Assembly: GCA_036985755.1 (NCBI GenBank)
Contig: BTQG01000005.1
Span: 1-49,767, forward strand
Source of the DNA: JACZST01 sp036985755
GTDB taxonomy: Bacteria; Actinomycetota; Acidimicrobiia; Spongiisociales; UBA5794
Length of the DNA: 49,767 nucleotides
Reading direction: 5' to 3'
A program made the translations under genes and the position numbers. Of the stretch, positions 23,495 through 31,442 are shown one piece after another. The notes under the pieces were generated by a model. The model did no database searches and had not been told where the DNA came from. It worked only from the letters and a program-made list of their open reading frames with translations. The first letter of the stretch is position 1. The number at the start of each line of letters is the position of its first letter.

Positions 23495-24586
23495 ATGTTG
23501 GAGACCGGCTACAAGAGCCCTCTGCACGAAACGGTAAGCGCCTACCCGACGGATTTCTGGAATGACTCGTGCTCCGTCGAAGAGCTGGCGTACGCGATCG
23601 AACACGGCGCGGTCGGTGCTACCAGCAACCCGACGATCGTCGAGCAGGTCCTCAACAAGGAACGCCATTTGTGGGAGGACCGCATCCACGAGCTGATCGC
23701 GGAGAACGTTTCGTGGTCGGACGAAGACGTCATGGCGAAGGTATTCGAAGAGATCGCTCTCAAGGGCGCCGAGCTGCTCCTGCCCATTTTCGAACGCGAG
23801 AAGGGGTTGAAGGGACGGCTGTCGATCCAGACCAACCCGTCCTACTACCGCAACGTCGAGAAGATGGTCGAACAAGCGGTCCGCTACGACTCGTTGGCTC
23901 CCAACATGCAGGTGAAGTTGCCGGCGACGAGCCGCGGCATCGCCGCTATCGAAGAAGCCACCTACCGCGGGGTGAACATCAACGCCACGGTCAGCTTCAC
24001 CGTTCCGCAGGCCGTTGCCGTCGGAGAGGCCGTCGACCGCGGCCTCCAGCGACGCGCCTCGGAGGGGCTGGCTACAGACGACATGACCCCCGTCACCACG
24101 ATCATGGTGGGCCGGACCGATGACTGGATCAAGGTCGTGACCGAGAGAGATGGCATCATCGTGAGCCCGCAGTATCTGCCGTGGGCGGGAGTCGCCGTGT
24201 TCAAAAAGGCGCGCTCGATCTACGAGCAGCACGGGTTCCGCTCTCGCCTGCTGGCGGCGGCCTACCGGCATCATCTGCACTGGTCGGAGTTCATCGGCGG
24301 GGATGTCATTCTCACCATTCCATCGAAGTGGCAGAAGCTGTTCAACAACTCCGCGGTGGAGGTCAAGGAGCGGATCGACGATCCCGTCGCTCCTGAGATC
24401 ATCGAGGAGCTATACGACAGGGTGCCCGACTTCCGCAAGGCGTACGACGAGGACGGCATGACCGCCGACGAATTCGACACCTACGGGGCCACCGTGCGGA
24501 CGTTGCGTGGTTTCATCGCTTCGTACCATGAGTTGACCAGGGTCATTCGGGAAGACTTCATGTTGCCCAACCCGGATGTGCGGTAA
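23495..24586 (+). CDS. Transaldolase-family protein under inositol control
   Basis: 363 residues, TIM barrel. The Schiff-base lysine is K141 in MQVKLPAT. The family features FWNDS (D24) and GATSNPTIVEQV are present, and the later TTIMVGRTDDW matches the barrel end. Transaldolases transfer a dihydroxyacetone unit between sugar phosphates. The protein is longer than the shortest bacterial forms and has a helical C-terminal extension (YDRVPDFRKAYDEDGM). The gene has its own copy of the palindromic operator, so it belongs to the inositol regulon. It may cleave or rearrange a late pathway intermediate, since no iolC or iolJ is visible here; this is inference. Confidence 0.85.
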   Translation: MLETGYKSPLHETVSAYPTDFWNDSCSVEELAYAIEHGAVGATSNPTIVEQVLNKERHLWEDRIHELIAENVSWSDEDVMAKVFEEIALKGAELLLPIFEREKGLKGRLSIQTNPSYYRNVEKMVEQAVRYDSLAPNMQVKLPATSRGIAAIEEATYRGVNINATVSFTVPQAVAVGEAVDRGLQRRASEGLATDDMTPVTTIMVGRTDDWIKVVTERDGIIVSPQYLPWAGVAVFKKARSIYEQHGFRSRLLAAAYRHHLHWSEFIGGDVILTIPSKWQKLFNNSAVEVKERIDDPVAPEIIEELYDRVPDFRKAYDEDGMTADEFDTYGATVRTLRGFIASYHELTRVIREDFMLPNPDVR

Positions 24587-24603
24587 GGCGCGATAGTCGA
24601 CGA

Positions 24604-24627
24604 GCCCTACCGGGCGTTTCACGGTGG
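24604..24627 (+). repeat. 24-base direct repeat, left copy
   Basis: This stretch begins GCCCTACCGGGCGTT and matches 25649-25672 at 23 of 24 positions (one T/C difference). It includes a small GCCC-TACC-GGGC hairpin. The two copies bracket the gene at 24710-25537, and the right copy forms the 3' end of the GIY-YIG gene. Confidence 0.8.
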
Positions 24628-24709
24628 CCCTCGAATCGAAGGACCCAAACCCCAGATTTCCGCCCCACCACCGGACCCGTGCGGTTACGCTCGCGGTGGG
24701 AGTTGCGCC

Positions 24710-25537
24710 ATGGACGGGATCGGGGAACCTGCAGCCAGGCCGCCGTCGCCCGAGTCGTCGAGCGACAGGCTAAATGTCGCCCTCCTTTCACTGGGTGCAC
24801 TTATCGTCATCCTGCTCATCGCTGTGCTCATCGTGCTGGTCACCAGAGACAGCGGAAACGAGTCCGCAGCCGACACGTCTTCTACGGAGGTACCACCCAC
24901 TTCCACCTCGGAGCCGGTGACGACGAGTTCCATGGAGTCAACCACGACTACTGCGGCTCCAACGACTACCGCTGCGGCTCCGACGAGCACCACTGCGGCC
25001 CCAACGGCGACCACCGCGGCCCCTTCGCCCGGCGAGGTTTCGCTGCCGGCCTTCGTCACGAACGACTGCATCGGCTACGACCCGATGGCTCTCGAGATCG
25101 AGGACCTGGGCGCTCTCGGCTGGCGACTCAACGCCGGGTCGAGCCAGCTGCTGCTCTACAACGACGAGGCCGACGCCCTACGCGGCCTGGCCGTCGCCGG
25201 CAACTACACCGAGCTGTGTTTCATCGGGCGGGGCAATACGAGGCCCGATCGCATGGAATACATCCGCGAGTTCTGGAACGGTGACTCTGGAATCGCGGTT
25301 CCCATCCCCGGGCCCGAAAACTGCCTCGACTACGACCCGGCGGCCCTCTTTGTCGAGGACATGGGTGCTCTTGGCTGGCGGCTCAGCGCCGGGTCCGTCC
25401 CGCTCGTGGGTTACGACAACGAGGCCGATGCCCTACGCGGCCAGGCCCTCGCCGCCAACTACACCCAGAGGTGCCTTATCGGGATCGGCAATTTAAGGGC
25501 CGATCGCTTCCGCTACCTCCACGAGTACTGGAAGTAG
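24710..25537 (+). CDS. Membrane-anchored protein with Thr-rich stalk and a tandem duplicated domain
   Basis: 275 residues. A short cytoplasmic N-terminus is followed by one membrane helix (about 25-45), a Thr/Ala/Pro-rich stalk (about 55-108) and two copies of a roughly 70-residue domain (about 120-189 and 205-275). The copies share YDPxALxxED, GALGWRLxAGS, YxxEADALRG, NYT and IGxGNxRxDR. Each copy has two cysteines exactly 50 residues apart (C120/C170 and C205/C255), consistent with one disulfide per domain outside the cell. I cannot name the function; a binding role at the cell surface is likely. GGGAG stands seven bases before the ATG. Confidence 0.8.
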   Translation: MDGIGEPAARPPSPESSSDRLNVALLSLGALIVILLIAVLIVLVTRDSGNESAADTSSTEVPPTSTSEPVTTSSMESTTTTAAPTTTAAAPTSTTAAPTATTAAPSPGEVSLPAFVTNDCIGYDPMALEIEDLGALGWRLNAGSSQLLLYNDEADALRGLAVAGNYTELCFIGRGNTRPDRMEYIREFWNGDSGIAVPIPGPENCLDYDPAALFVEDMGALGWRLSAGSVPLVGYDNEADALRGQALAANYTQRCLIGIGNLRADRFRYLHEYWK

Positions 25538-25648
25538 CCCTCCTTCGGGATGACCCAGGTTCCGGTGGCCGAGGCCAGCGCCGGCATCAACACGACGGAG
25601 ATCTCCGAACGAGGGAGATGGAGAGGCTGGAATCGCGTGGAGTCCCAG

Positions 25649-25672
25649 CCCTACCGGGCGTTCCACGGTGGG
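25649..25672 (+). repeat. 24-base direct repeat, right copy
   Basis: It matches 24604-24627 at 23 of 24 positions and covers the last codons and stop of the minus-strand GIY-YIG gene. A perfect 12-bp palindrome (CGGAGATCTCCG, 25596-25607) lies nearby in the convergent gap but has no loop or U-tract. Confidence 0.8.
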
Positions 25673-26136
25673 TGGAGATGGGTCATGATCCGGTCTTCGG
25701 CGCGTTTGCGCTGCTCATCGTCCGAGAACCACAACTCGACGCGCTGGTCGGCCTGGCTGGCGACAAGCACGTTGTGATTGACCCTGCACTTGGTCGATTG
25801 TCCCTCGGAATAGCAGTTCTTCGGCTCGATCGAACCGTAGCCACGCGGCCCGAACCGCTCCGCCAGGTTGTGGCACTCGCCGACGTAGACGACGGTGTCG
25901 TCGACCACCACGAGGTAGATGCCTGCGCCCGTCGGAGCACCATCGAGCGTGAACTTGCAGAAGGGCCCCCGGCCGTGGCGTGACAGGTGCTCGGTTGCCA
26001 CCTCGGCGTAGTGCTCCTGCGGCAGGAATTCAGCGATCGAACCGTCCGGCGAGCGCTCGGGATGGATCTCTCCCACGAAGTCGAATCTCAGCCCCTCCAG
26101 TTGCACGATCTCACCCGCATCTCTTCTGCGGATCAT
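25651..26136 (-). CDS. GIY-YIG domain protein
   Basis: 161 residues. The nuclease core is visible in the C-terminal half: GIY at 72-74, YVGE at 84-87, RFGPRGYGSI, N120 and a C-terminal ending HLHPPWNAR that is common in this group. The N-terminal 60 residues (LRFDFVGEIHPERSPDG, then a Tyr/His-rich stretch) form a small extra domain. GIY-YIG enzymes cut DNA in repair, restriction or homing, but small stand-alone members like this have no settled role. There is no linked methyltransferase or intron. The start at 26136 lacks a clear ribosome binding site. Confidence 0.75.
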   Translation of the reverse strand: MIRRRDAGEIVQLEGLRFDFVGEIHPERSPDGSIAEFLPQEHYAEVATEHLSRHGRGPFCKFTLDGAPTGAGIYLVVVDDTVVYVGECHNLAERFGPRGYGSIEPKNCYSEGQSTKCRVNHNVLVASQADQRVELWFSDDEQRKRAEDRIMTHLHPPWNAR

Positions 26137-26178
26137 ACGCGTGGCAAGACCGCACGATGCGTCCTTGTCGTTGAGGCG

Positions 26179-26610
26179 CTAGCGGCTCTCGACGTCGGCC
26201 TTGAACGAGTCCAGTCCGCGTTGCGATACCCGACCCGCCCACCATGACAGCAACGGCGCCAGCAGTCCCCGCATGCCGGCCAGGTTGGGGACCATGCGCA
26301 TCGTCATCAGAGTCGACCCTTGGTTCTCCTCGAAGCTCGCCTCCCATGTCGTGTTGTAGGGGTCCGACAGGGACGCCGCCATCAGCGCGTCCGGCTCATA
26401 CCGGGTGATCTCGAGCGTGCCCTCGATCCGACGACCTGGTGGGATCTTGTCGACCGCGTGATACGTCGTGCCGACGCCGACGGGCCCTTCGCTCGTCTTG
26501 GTTCGCTCCAGGGAGTCGACGTACCAGTCCGGGATGCGCTCGAGTTCCGACCACGCAGCAAAGACCACCGGCACCGATCGGTCGATGACAACCGAATTCG
26601 TGATTTCCAT
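26179..26610 (-). CDS. SRPBCC (START-like) family protein
   Basis: 143 residues with the helix-grip pattern of the SRPBCC/polyketide-cyclase-like superfamily: an initial strand ending in SVPVVFAAWSELERIPDWY, central strands, and a long C-terminal helix (RGLDSFKADVESR). Such proteins bind hydrophobic ligands in a cavity. GGAGATGCC precedes the ATG at 26610. It is cytoplasmic and has no obvious partner among its neighbours. Confidence 0.8.
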   Translation of the reverse strand: MEITNSVVIDRSVPVVFAAWSELERIPDWYVDSLERTKTSEGPVGVGTTYHAVDKIPPGRRIEGTLEITRYEPDALMAASLSDPYNTTWEASFEENQGSTLMTMRMVPNLAGMRGLLAPLLSWWAGRVSQRGLDSFKADVESR

Positions 26611-26683
26611 GGCATCTCCGGGGCTCGTCTCAGCCACCACCCTACGTGCCCTGCGCACCTGGATGACCCGGCTGTGGGGAGGA

Positions 26684-27373
26684 TCAGTCCAGCACGGTGC
26701 CGCGCAGCCACGTCAGCAGCGCACGCGGCAAGTCGACGGCACGACTGGCGAAAACGATCGGCCCGCCGACGCCCTCCTGCCGGTCGTCGCTGAGCCTGGA
26801 GACGAAGTACAGCTGCTCGATCGTCGGGGGCCCGATGGCGAGCTGCGCGGGCACGCCGTAGTCGAGCCCGGTGGCCGCTCGATATGCCATCTCGAAGGCG
26901 GTGCTGCGACCGACCCCGCCCCCGCAATGCAGGTACACCCGGCCGTTCGACTGCTCCATGACGGCGAGGAAGCGCTGGATCATCTCGGCATCGGGGGCGC
27001 GGCCGTCGTCGAGTGGTATCGCGACGTACTCGATGCCGAGCGCGGCCAGCTCTTGTGGGTCGTCGAGAATCGGATCCCCTACCGCCCCGGTGCGGAGGTC
27101 GACGACCGTCGTCACCCCCATCGCCGCCAGGCGCTCGAAGGCGTCCCCAGTCGGTTGAGCCCCGACCAGCAGACGATCGTCGACCTCACGGAAGTTCATG
27201 ATCTGGAGGCCGGCGATTGTGATGCGCTCGTCGAAACCGGCGGCCCGTGCGCCGAGGACCGAACCGAAGACAGCGACATTGGCGACGATGGTGACCAGCA
27301 CATAGGCGCCGGCCACCAACATCGGCCAGCGCCACCAGCGTCCCCTTCCGACGTTCCTCAGCCACTGAATCAT
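26684..27373 (-). CDS. Membrane-anchored dual-specificity/tyrosine phosphatase-like protein
   Basis: 229 residues. One N-terminal helix (about 17-40) anchors the protein, and the catalytic domain follows. The Cys-based phosphatase signature HCGGGVGRS gives nucleophile C150 and R156, and D122 or D123 in IPLDDGR may be the general acid. The segment LLVGAQPTGDAFERLAAMGVTTVVDLR is typical of the DSP/PTP-like group. The sign of the anchor suggests, but does not settle, on which side the domain lies. A GAGGAAG ribosome binding site precedes the ATG. Confidence 0.85.
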   Translation of the reverse strand: MIQWLRNVGRGRWWRWPMLVAGAYVLVTIVANVAVFGSVLGARAAGFDERITIAGLQIMNFREVDDRLLVGAQPTGDAFERLAAMGVTTVVDLRTGAVGDPILDDPQELAALGIEYVAIPLDDGRAPDAEMIQRFLAVMEQSNGRVYLHCGGGVGRSTAFEMAYRAATGLDYGVPAQLAIGPPTIEQLYFVSRLSDDRQEGVGGPIVFASRAVDLPRALLTWLRGTVLD

Positions 27374-27473
27374 GGACTTCCTCGCTCGGGCGACCCGTTG
27401 TGTGCCGCAACGGTATATGGACCTTCGAGAAACCGGGGCGAGAAGGGCGGGTGTCGCCGAGCGACTGTGGCGC

Positions 27474-29171
27474 TCAGCTTGTGTTGCGGATCGCGGCGAG
27501 GAACGGTTCGCCGAACGTCGCCAGCTTCTTGGGGCCGACCCCGCTGATGGCCAGCATCTCGGCCTCCGTCGTCGGTCGTTGCTCCGTCATCGCCAGCAAG
27601 GTGGCGTCACTGAACACCACGTACGCCGGCACGTTCCGTTCGTCGGCGAAGGTGCGGCGCAACGCCTTGAGCTCGGCGAACAGTGGCGAGTCGCGTAACC
27701 CTGGGTCGGCGACAACGACTGCCGGGCGCGTCGCCTGGCGTTGCGCGCTCAGGCCGTCGAGGATGTCGGTGTCGAGGCAGACATCACACGAGGTCCGGCA
27801 CCGGTCGAGCTGTTCGCCGAACCAGCCCGCCACCGATTGATGCCGGCAGGAGCGCCTTTCTGCCCAGTTGTACATCGAGCGCACCTGGTCGTGATGCCAT
27901 TGGGCCTGCTCGGAGGTGTCGGTCATTCGCTCGATGTTGATCACGTCCGCCCATGAGTAGAAGAGGATGCAATCGCTTGTCAGGCCGTCCCTCCCCGCCC
28001 TGCCGATCTCCTGGTAATAGCCCTCGATCGATTTCGGCATGTCGCGATGGATGACGTAGCGGACGTTGGACTTGTCGATCCCCATGCCGAAGGCCACGGT
28101 GGCACAGACGACCTCGATGTCATCGCGGGTGAACGCGTCGTGCACCAGGGTGCGCTGCGCGGCGTCCAAACCGGCGTGGTAGGGCAGTGCTCTGATGCCG
28201 AGGCTCACCAGGTACTCGGCGGTCGACTCTGCCGACTTCCTCGACAGCGTGTACACGATGCCGCTCTCGCCGCGGCGGGCCAGGCACAGTTTGCCGATCG
28301 ACTCCTTGACCCTGATGCGGCGCCCGTCGTGTTCCCCCTTCTTGTACACGTGGATATGCAGGTTGGGACGGAAGAACGAGCCGCGGAACCGGGCGGGATC
28401 GCTGAGCCCGAGCTGAGCCTCGATGTCCCTGGTGACCTCGGCGGTTGCAGTGGCGGTGAGGGCGAGCACCGGACCTCCGAAACGCTCCTTGAGGCCGCGC
28501 AGGTTGCGGTAGGAGGGACGAAAGTCATGGCCCCATTGGCTGATGCAGTGCGCTTCGTCGACGGCGACGAGCCGGAGATCGATGCCGACTAGCGCAGATC
28601 CGACCGAGGCCTCGATGCCCTCCGGCGCCGCATATACCAGCTCGTACTCGCCGCGTCGCATCCGCTCGACTCGATTTCTCCGTTCCCCTGGCTCCAGGCT
28701 CGAGTTGAGGAACGTCGCCCGTACCCCGAACTCGCTGAGTGCGTCGACCTGATCCTTCATCAGGGCGATGAGCGGGGAAACGACGAGCGTTGTCCCCCCG
28801 AGCACCCTGGCGACGAGTTGGTAGGTGAGCGACTTGCCGGCGCCGGTTGGCATGATCCCGATGCAATCGCGCCCGGCAATGACGGCCTCGATGATGTCGC
28901 GTTGTCCCTGCCGGTACGACGAATAGCCGAACGTGTCGCTCAGCTCCCTATCGACCGAGGCCATCCGGACGTCGATGATCTCTTGCGCCAGCTCCCGGAG
29001 AGAAACCACGTTGCCCGGCGAGAAGGTCTCGGGGCCGAGGAGCCACGTGTGGCGAAGCCGGGCAAGCAGATCGGCACCATCATCGAGACGACCCTGTGCG
29101 ATCAGCGATCGAAGCCGTTCGATGTCTTCGCTCACCACTGAGGTTTCATACTCGCCGGCCACGGCCGGCAA
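27474..29171 (-). CDS. recQ: RecQ-family DNA helicase without RQC winged helix
   Basis: 565 residues. The helicase core starts with FGYSSYRQGQ at about residue 81, has Walker A PTGAGKS (108-114), the DEAH box VDEAHCISQWGHDFRPSY, and the C-terminal QEIGRAGRDG. Four zinc-binding cysteines follow (SCRHQ, DRC, TSC, DVC). An HRDC domain ends the protein (LFAELKALRR to SGVGPKKLATFGEPFL). Only about 30 residues separate the zinc cysteines from the HRDC, so the RQC winged helix is missing. An extra 78-residue N-terminus precedes the core. The start is unsure; a GTG at 29138 placed six bases after TATGAA would be a leaderless start. Confidence 0.85.
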   Translation of the reverse strand: MPAVAGEYETSVVSEDIERLRSLIAQGRLDDGADLLARLRHTWLLGPETFSPGNVVSLRELAQEIIDVRMASVDRELSDTFGYSSYRQGQRDIIEAVIAGRDCIGIMPTGAGKSLTYQLVARVLGGTTLVVSPLIALMKDQVDALSEFGVRATFLNSSLEPGERRNRVERMRRGEYELVYAAPEGIEASVGSALVGIDLRLVAVDEAHCISQWGHDFRPSYRNLRGLKERFGGPVLALTATATAEVTRDIEAQLGLSDPARFRGSFFRPNLHIHVYKKGEHDGRRIRVKESIGKLCLARRGESGIVYTLSRKSAESTAEYLVSLGIRALPYHAGLDAAQRTLVHDAFTRDDIEVVCATVAFGMGIDKSNVRYVIHRDMPKSIEGYYQEIGRAGRDGLTSDCILFYSWADVINIERMTDTSEQAQWHHDQVRSMYNWAERRSCRHQSVAGWFGEQLDRCRTSCDVCLDTDILDGLSAQRQATRPAVVVADPGLRDSPLFAELKALRRTFADERNVPAYVVFSDATLLAMTEQRPTTEAEMLAISGVGPKKLATFGEPFLAAIRNTS

Positions 29172-29412
29172 GGTACTGCCACAGAAGCCACAAGCCGACT
29201 GCCGATGTCGTCGTTAGGCCGGAGTCCCCGGTATGCTTCTGGTCGCCGCACCGGGTGGAGGCCAGCGCATCGTCGCTTCCCCGGTGATCTGACGGCTCAG
29301 GTTCTCGCCCGGCTGGACCGCCTCTTCGGCCGACTCTCGATCCGTCTGGACAGGCGGTCGAGCAAGAGATCGGCACATTCAGCGACGTCCCATCGGGACC
29401 AGGAGTTTCACC

Positions 29413-30888
29413 ATGACCACGTTCGCCCAGCTGGGCTTACCCGACCCGCTCGTCCGCGCCCTCGCCGAACAGGGCATCGTCGAGCCTTTTCCCGTCCAAA
29501 CAGCCACCATCCCGGATGTCCTCGACGGCAGGGACGTTTCCGGAGAGGCGCCCACCGGGTCCGGCAAGACCCTCGCTTTCGGTCTCCCCCTGCTCGCCAG
29601 GGTGGACAAGGCGGGCAGCCGTCGGCCCCGCGCCCTGACCCTGGCCCCTACCCGCGAGCTCGCCGAACAGATCAAACAGGAGCTGATGCCCCTCGCCGGC
29701 GCCGTCGGCCGCCGCGTGCTCGCCGTGTACGGCGGGGTGGGATACGGGCCACAGAAGGGCGCACTGCGCAAGGGCGTCGACGTCCTGGTTGCTACCCCCG
29801 GCCGGCTCGAGGACCTCATCGAGCAGGGTTCCGTCGACCTCGGTGAGGTCGACATCGTCGTCGTCGACGAGGCAGACCGCATGGCCGACATGGGATTCCT
29901 TCCCGCGGTGCGGCGAATTCTCGACCGCACCGCGAAGTCTCGACAGACCCTGTTGTTCTCGGCGACACTCGATGGCGACGTGGCGGCGCTGAGCCGCCGT
30001 TACCAGCGGGATCCCGTCCGCCACGAGGCGGGCACGGTCGAGTCGGAAACGATCGACGCCAGACACCACTTCTGGTTGGTGCAGCACCACGATCGCGTCC
30101 AGCACACCGCGGACGTCGTCGGGGTGGCAGGTCGCTCCATCGTGTTCACCCGCACCCGCCACGGCGCCGACCGGCTCGCCAAGCAGCTCACCAAGCTGGG
30201 AGTGGGTGCGGTTGCCATGCACGGCGGACGCTCCCAGAACCAGAGAAACCGCGCCTTGAAGGCCTTCTCTACCGGTCGCGCCCAGGCGTTGATCGCCACC
30301 GACGTTGCCGCAAGGGGCATCCACATCGACGACGTCGCATCCGTGATCCATTTCGATCCGCCGGGCGACCACAAGGACTACTTGCATCGGTCGGGTCGCA
30401 CCGCCCGTGCCGGGGCCTCAGGAACGGTGGTCAGCCTGGTGACCGGCGATCAGCAGCGGACCGTCCGTCGTATGCAACAGGATCTCGACCTGAGAGCACC
30501 GATCGAGGCGCCTCGACTCGAAACGCTCCGTAGCGGAGGGCACCGCATCGGCGACCCCGCTTCCGAGGTCCCGGGGAGAAAGGCGAAGTCCCGGCCGCCG
30601 GCGGCACGCCCCACTTCCCCGGTCGATGGTTCCCAGAGTGTGTACGTGGCGAACCTGCCCTGGGGAGCCACCGCCGAGGACATCCAGGGGTTGTTCGGAC
30701 GCTACGGCGAGGTGTACTCGGCCACGATCATCGCCGACCGGCGAACCGGGCGCTCCAAGGGGTTCGGTTTCGTCGACATGGCCAGGCCGGCAGCCGCGCG
30801 TACCGCGGTGGAAGCATTGCACGGCTCCAAGCTCGACGGTCGCGACCTGACGGTGAGTATCGCCCGGCCGAGGCGCCGCCGCCACTGA
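29413..30888 (+). CDS. DEAD-box RNA helicase with C-terminal RRM
   Basis: 491 residues. The DEAD-box motifs are complete: PTGSGKT (47-53), PTREL, TPGR, VDEAD, SAT, ARGIH and HRSGRTAR. A basic linker (about 375-410) leads to an RNA-recognition motif with RNP2 (VYVANLP) and RNP1 (KGFGFVDM), and the chain ends in RPRRRRH. It probably unwinds structured RNA during ribosome assembly or cold adaptation. The gene follows 241 bases of non-coding DNA with AGGAG eight bases before the ATG. A TATGCT box at 29232-29237 would give a long leader, as is common for cold-inducible helicase genes; no -35 box is clear. Confidence 0.93.
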   Translation: MTTFAQLGLPDPLVRALAEQGIVEPFPVQTATIPDVLDGRDVSGEAPTGSGKTLAFGLPLLARVDKAGSRRPRALTLAPTRELAEQIKQELMPLAGAVGRRVLAVYGGVGYGPQKGALRKGVDVLVATPGRLEDLIEQGSVDLGEVDIVVVDEADRMADMGFLPAVRRILDRTAKSRQTLLFSATLDGDVAALSRRYQRDPVRHEAGTVESETIDARHHFWLVQHHDRVQHTADVVGVAGRSIVFTRTRHGADRLAKQLTKLGVGAVAMHGGRSQNQRNRALKAFSTGRAQALIATDVAARGIHIDDVASVIHFDPPGDHKDYLHRSGRTARAGASGTVVSLVTGDQQRTVRRMQQDLDLRAPIEAPRLETLRSGGHRIGDPASEVPGRKAKSRPPAARPTSPVDGSQSVYVANLPWGATAEDIQGLFGRYGEVYSATIIADRRTGRSKGFGFVDMARPAAARTAVEALHGSKLDGRDLTVSIARPRRRRH

Positions 30889-30935
30889 GCCGACGCTGAC
30901 TGATCTGCTGATCGACATGGCAGTGGGCGCATCAT

Positions 30936-31349
30936 TCAGCGCTCGTGGCGTGACTTGAGCTTCGTCAGCTCCCTTGCCATGGATACCAGGCCGCCCTCCC
31001 ATTCGTCGTCGCTCTGGCCGGGGAAACGGGCCAGGGTGAAAAGCACGTCGACGCCGTCGGCGTTGGGAACCACCCGAATGGGGAGGGGAGGCCCAAAGGG
31101 GGCTTGTCGGGGCGCCAGGTAAAGGTCGATTCGCCCGGCCGCGGGATCGGCATCGACCTTCATGTGCACCTCGCCACCCATGAGGGGCACGGTTGCCAGA
31201 ACTTCCCCATCACCGGACGGCGCTGCCGGGCCGGAGAAGAACTCGGTGCCCCACTCGGGGTGGGTGACCGGGTCGGAGAGGTCGGATACCACCTGGTCGA
31301 AGGGTGCATCGATGGTGATGCGCACGGTCTCTGTGGTCAGGGTCGTCAT
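30936..31349 (-). CDS. SRPBCC family protein divergent from a MarR regulator
   Basis: 137 residues of the helix-grip/polyketide-cyclase superfamily: TVRITIDAPFDQVVSDLSDP at the N-terminus and a closing helix MARELTKLKSRHER. Probably a ligand-binding or small-molecule-processing protein. AGGAGGAGC lies directly upstream of the ATG at 31349, which fixes the start. Its promoter overlaps the presumed MarR site, so it is the likely main target of that regulator. Confidence 0.8.
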   Translation of the reverse strand: MTTLTTETVRITIDAPFDQVVSDLSDPVTHPEWGTEFFSGPAAPSGDGEVLATVPLMGGEVHMKVDADPAAGRIDLYLAPRQAPFGPPLPIRVVPNADGVDVLFTLARFPGQSDDEWEGGLVSMARELTKLKSRHER

Positions 31350-31380
31350 GGGCTCCTCCTGGGTCTGGATGATAAGCGTC

Positions 31381-31409
31381 AGGGTACTTGACGATACAGA
31401 GAACGTCAA
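31381..31409 (-). promoter_or_regulatory. Promoter of the SRPBCC gene
   Basis: On the minus strand TTGACG (31409-31404) and TACCCT (31386-31381) are separated by 17 bases. The arrangement puts the transcription start about 25 bases before the ATG. Confidence 0.6.
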
Positions 31410-31423
31410 GGAAGTTGACGATA
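31387..31423. promoter_or_regulatory. MarR-type operator: inverted repeat plus a third half-site
   Basis: CTTGACG (31387-31393) and CGTCAAG (31404-31410) form a perfect 7-bp inverted repeat with a 10-base centre. TTGACGATA occurs twice in direct order (31388-31396 and 31415-31423). The repeat covers the -35 box and spacer of the SRPBCC promoter and lies just upstream of the MarR -10 box, fitting autoregulation plus repression of the divergent gene. Confidence 0.65.
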
Positions 31424-31442
31424 TTTCCTCTAGACTGGTGTC

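Noticed and set aside
24904..25020. A CRISPR-like or minisatellite array in the repeated ACGACT/GCGGCT-type sequence
   Set aside because: The repeats are in frame, irregular and encode a Thr/Ala/Pro stalk; there are no unique spacers.
25596..25607. Palindrome CGGAGATCTCCG as a terminator between convergent genes
   Set aside because: It has no loop and no U-tract; a 12-base palindrome alone is weak evidence.
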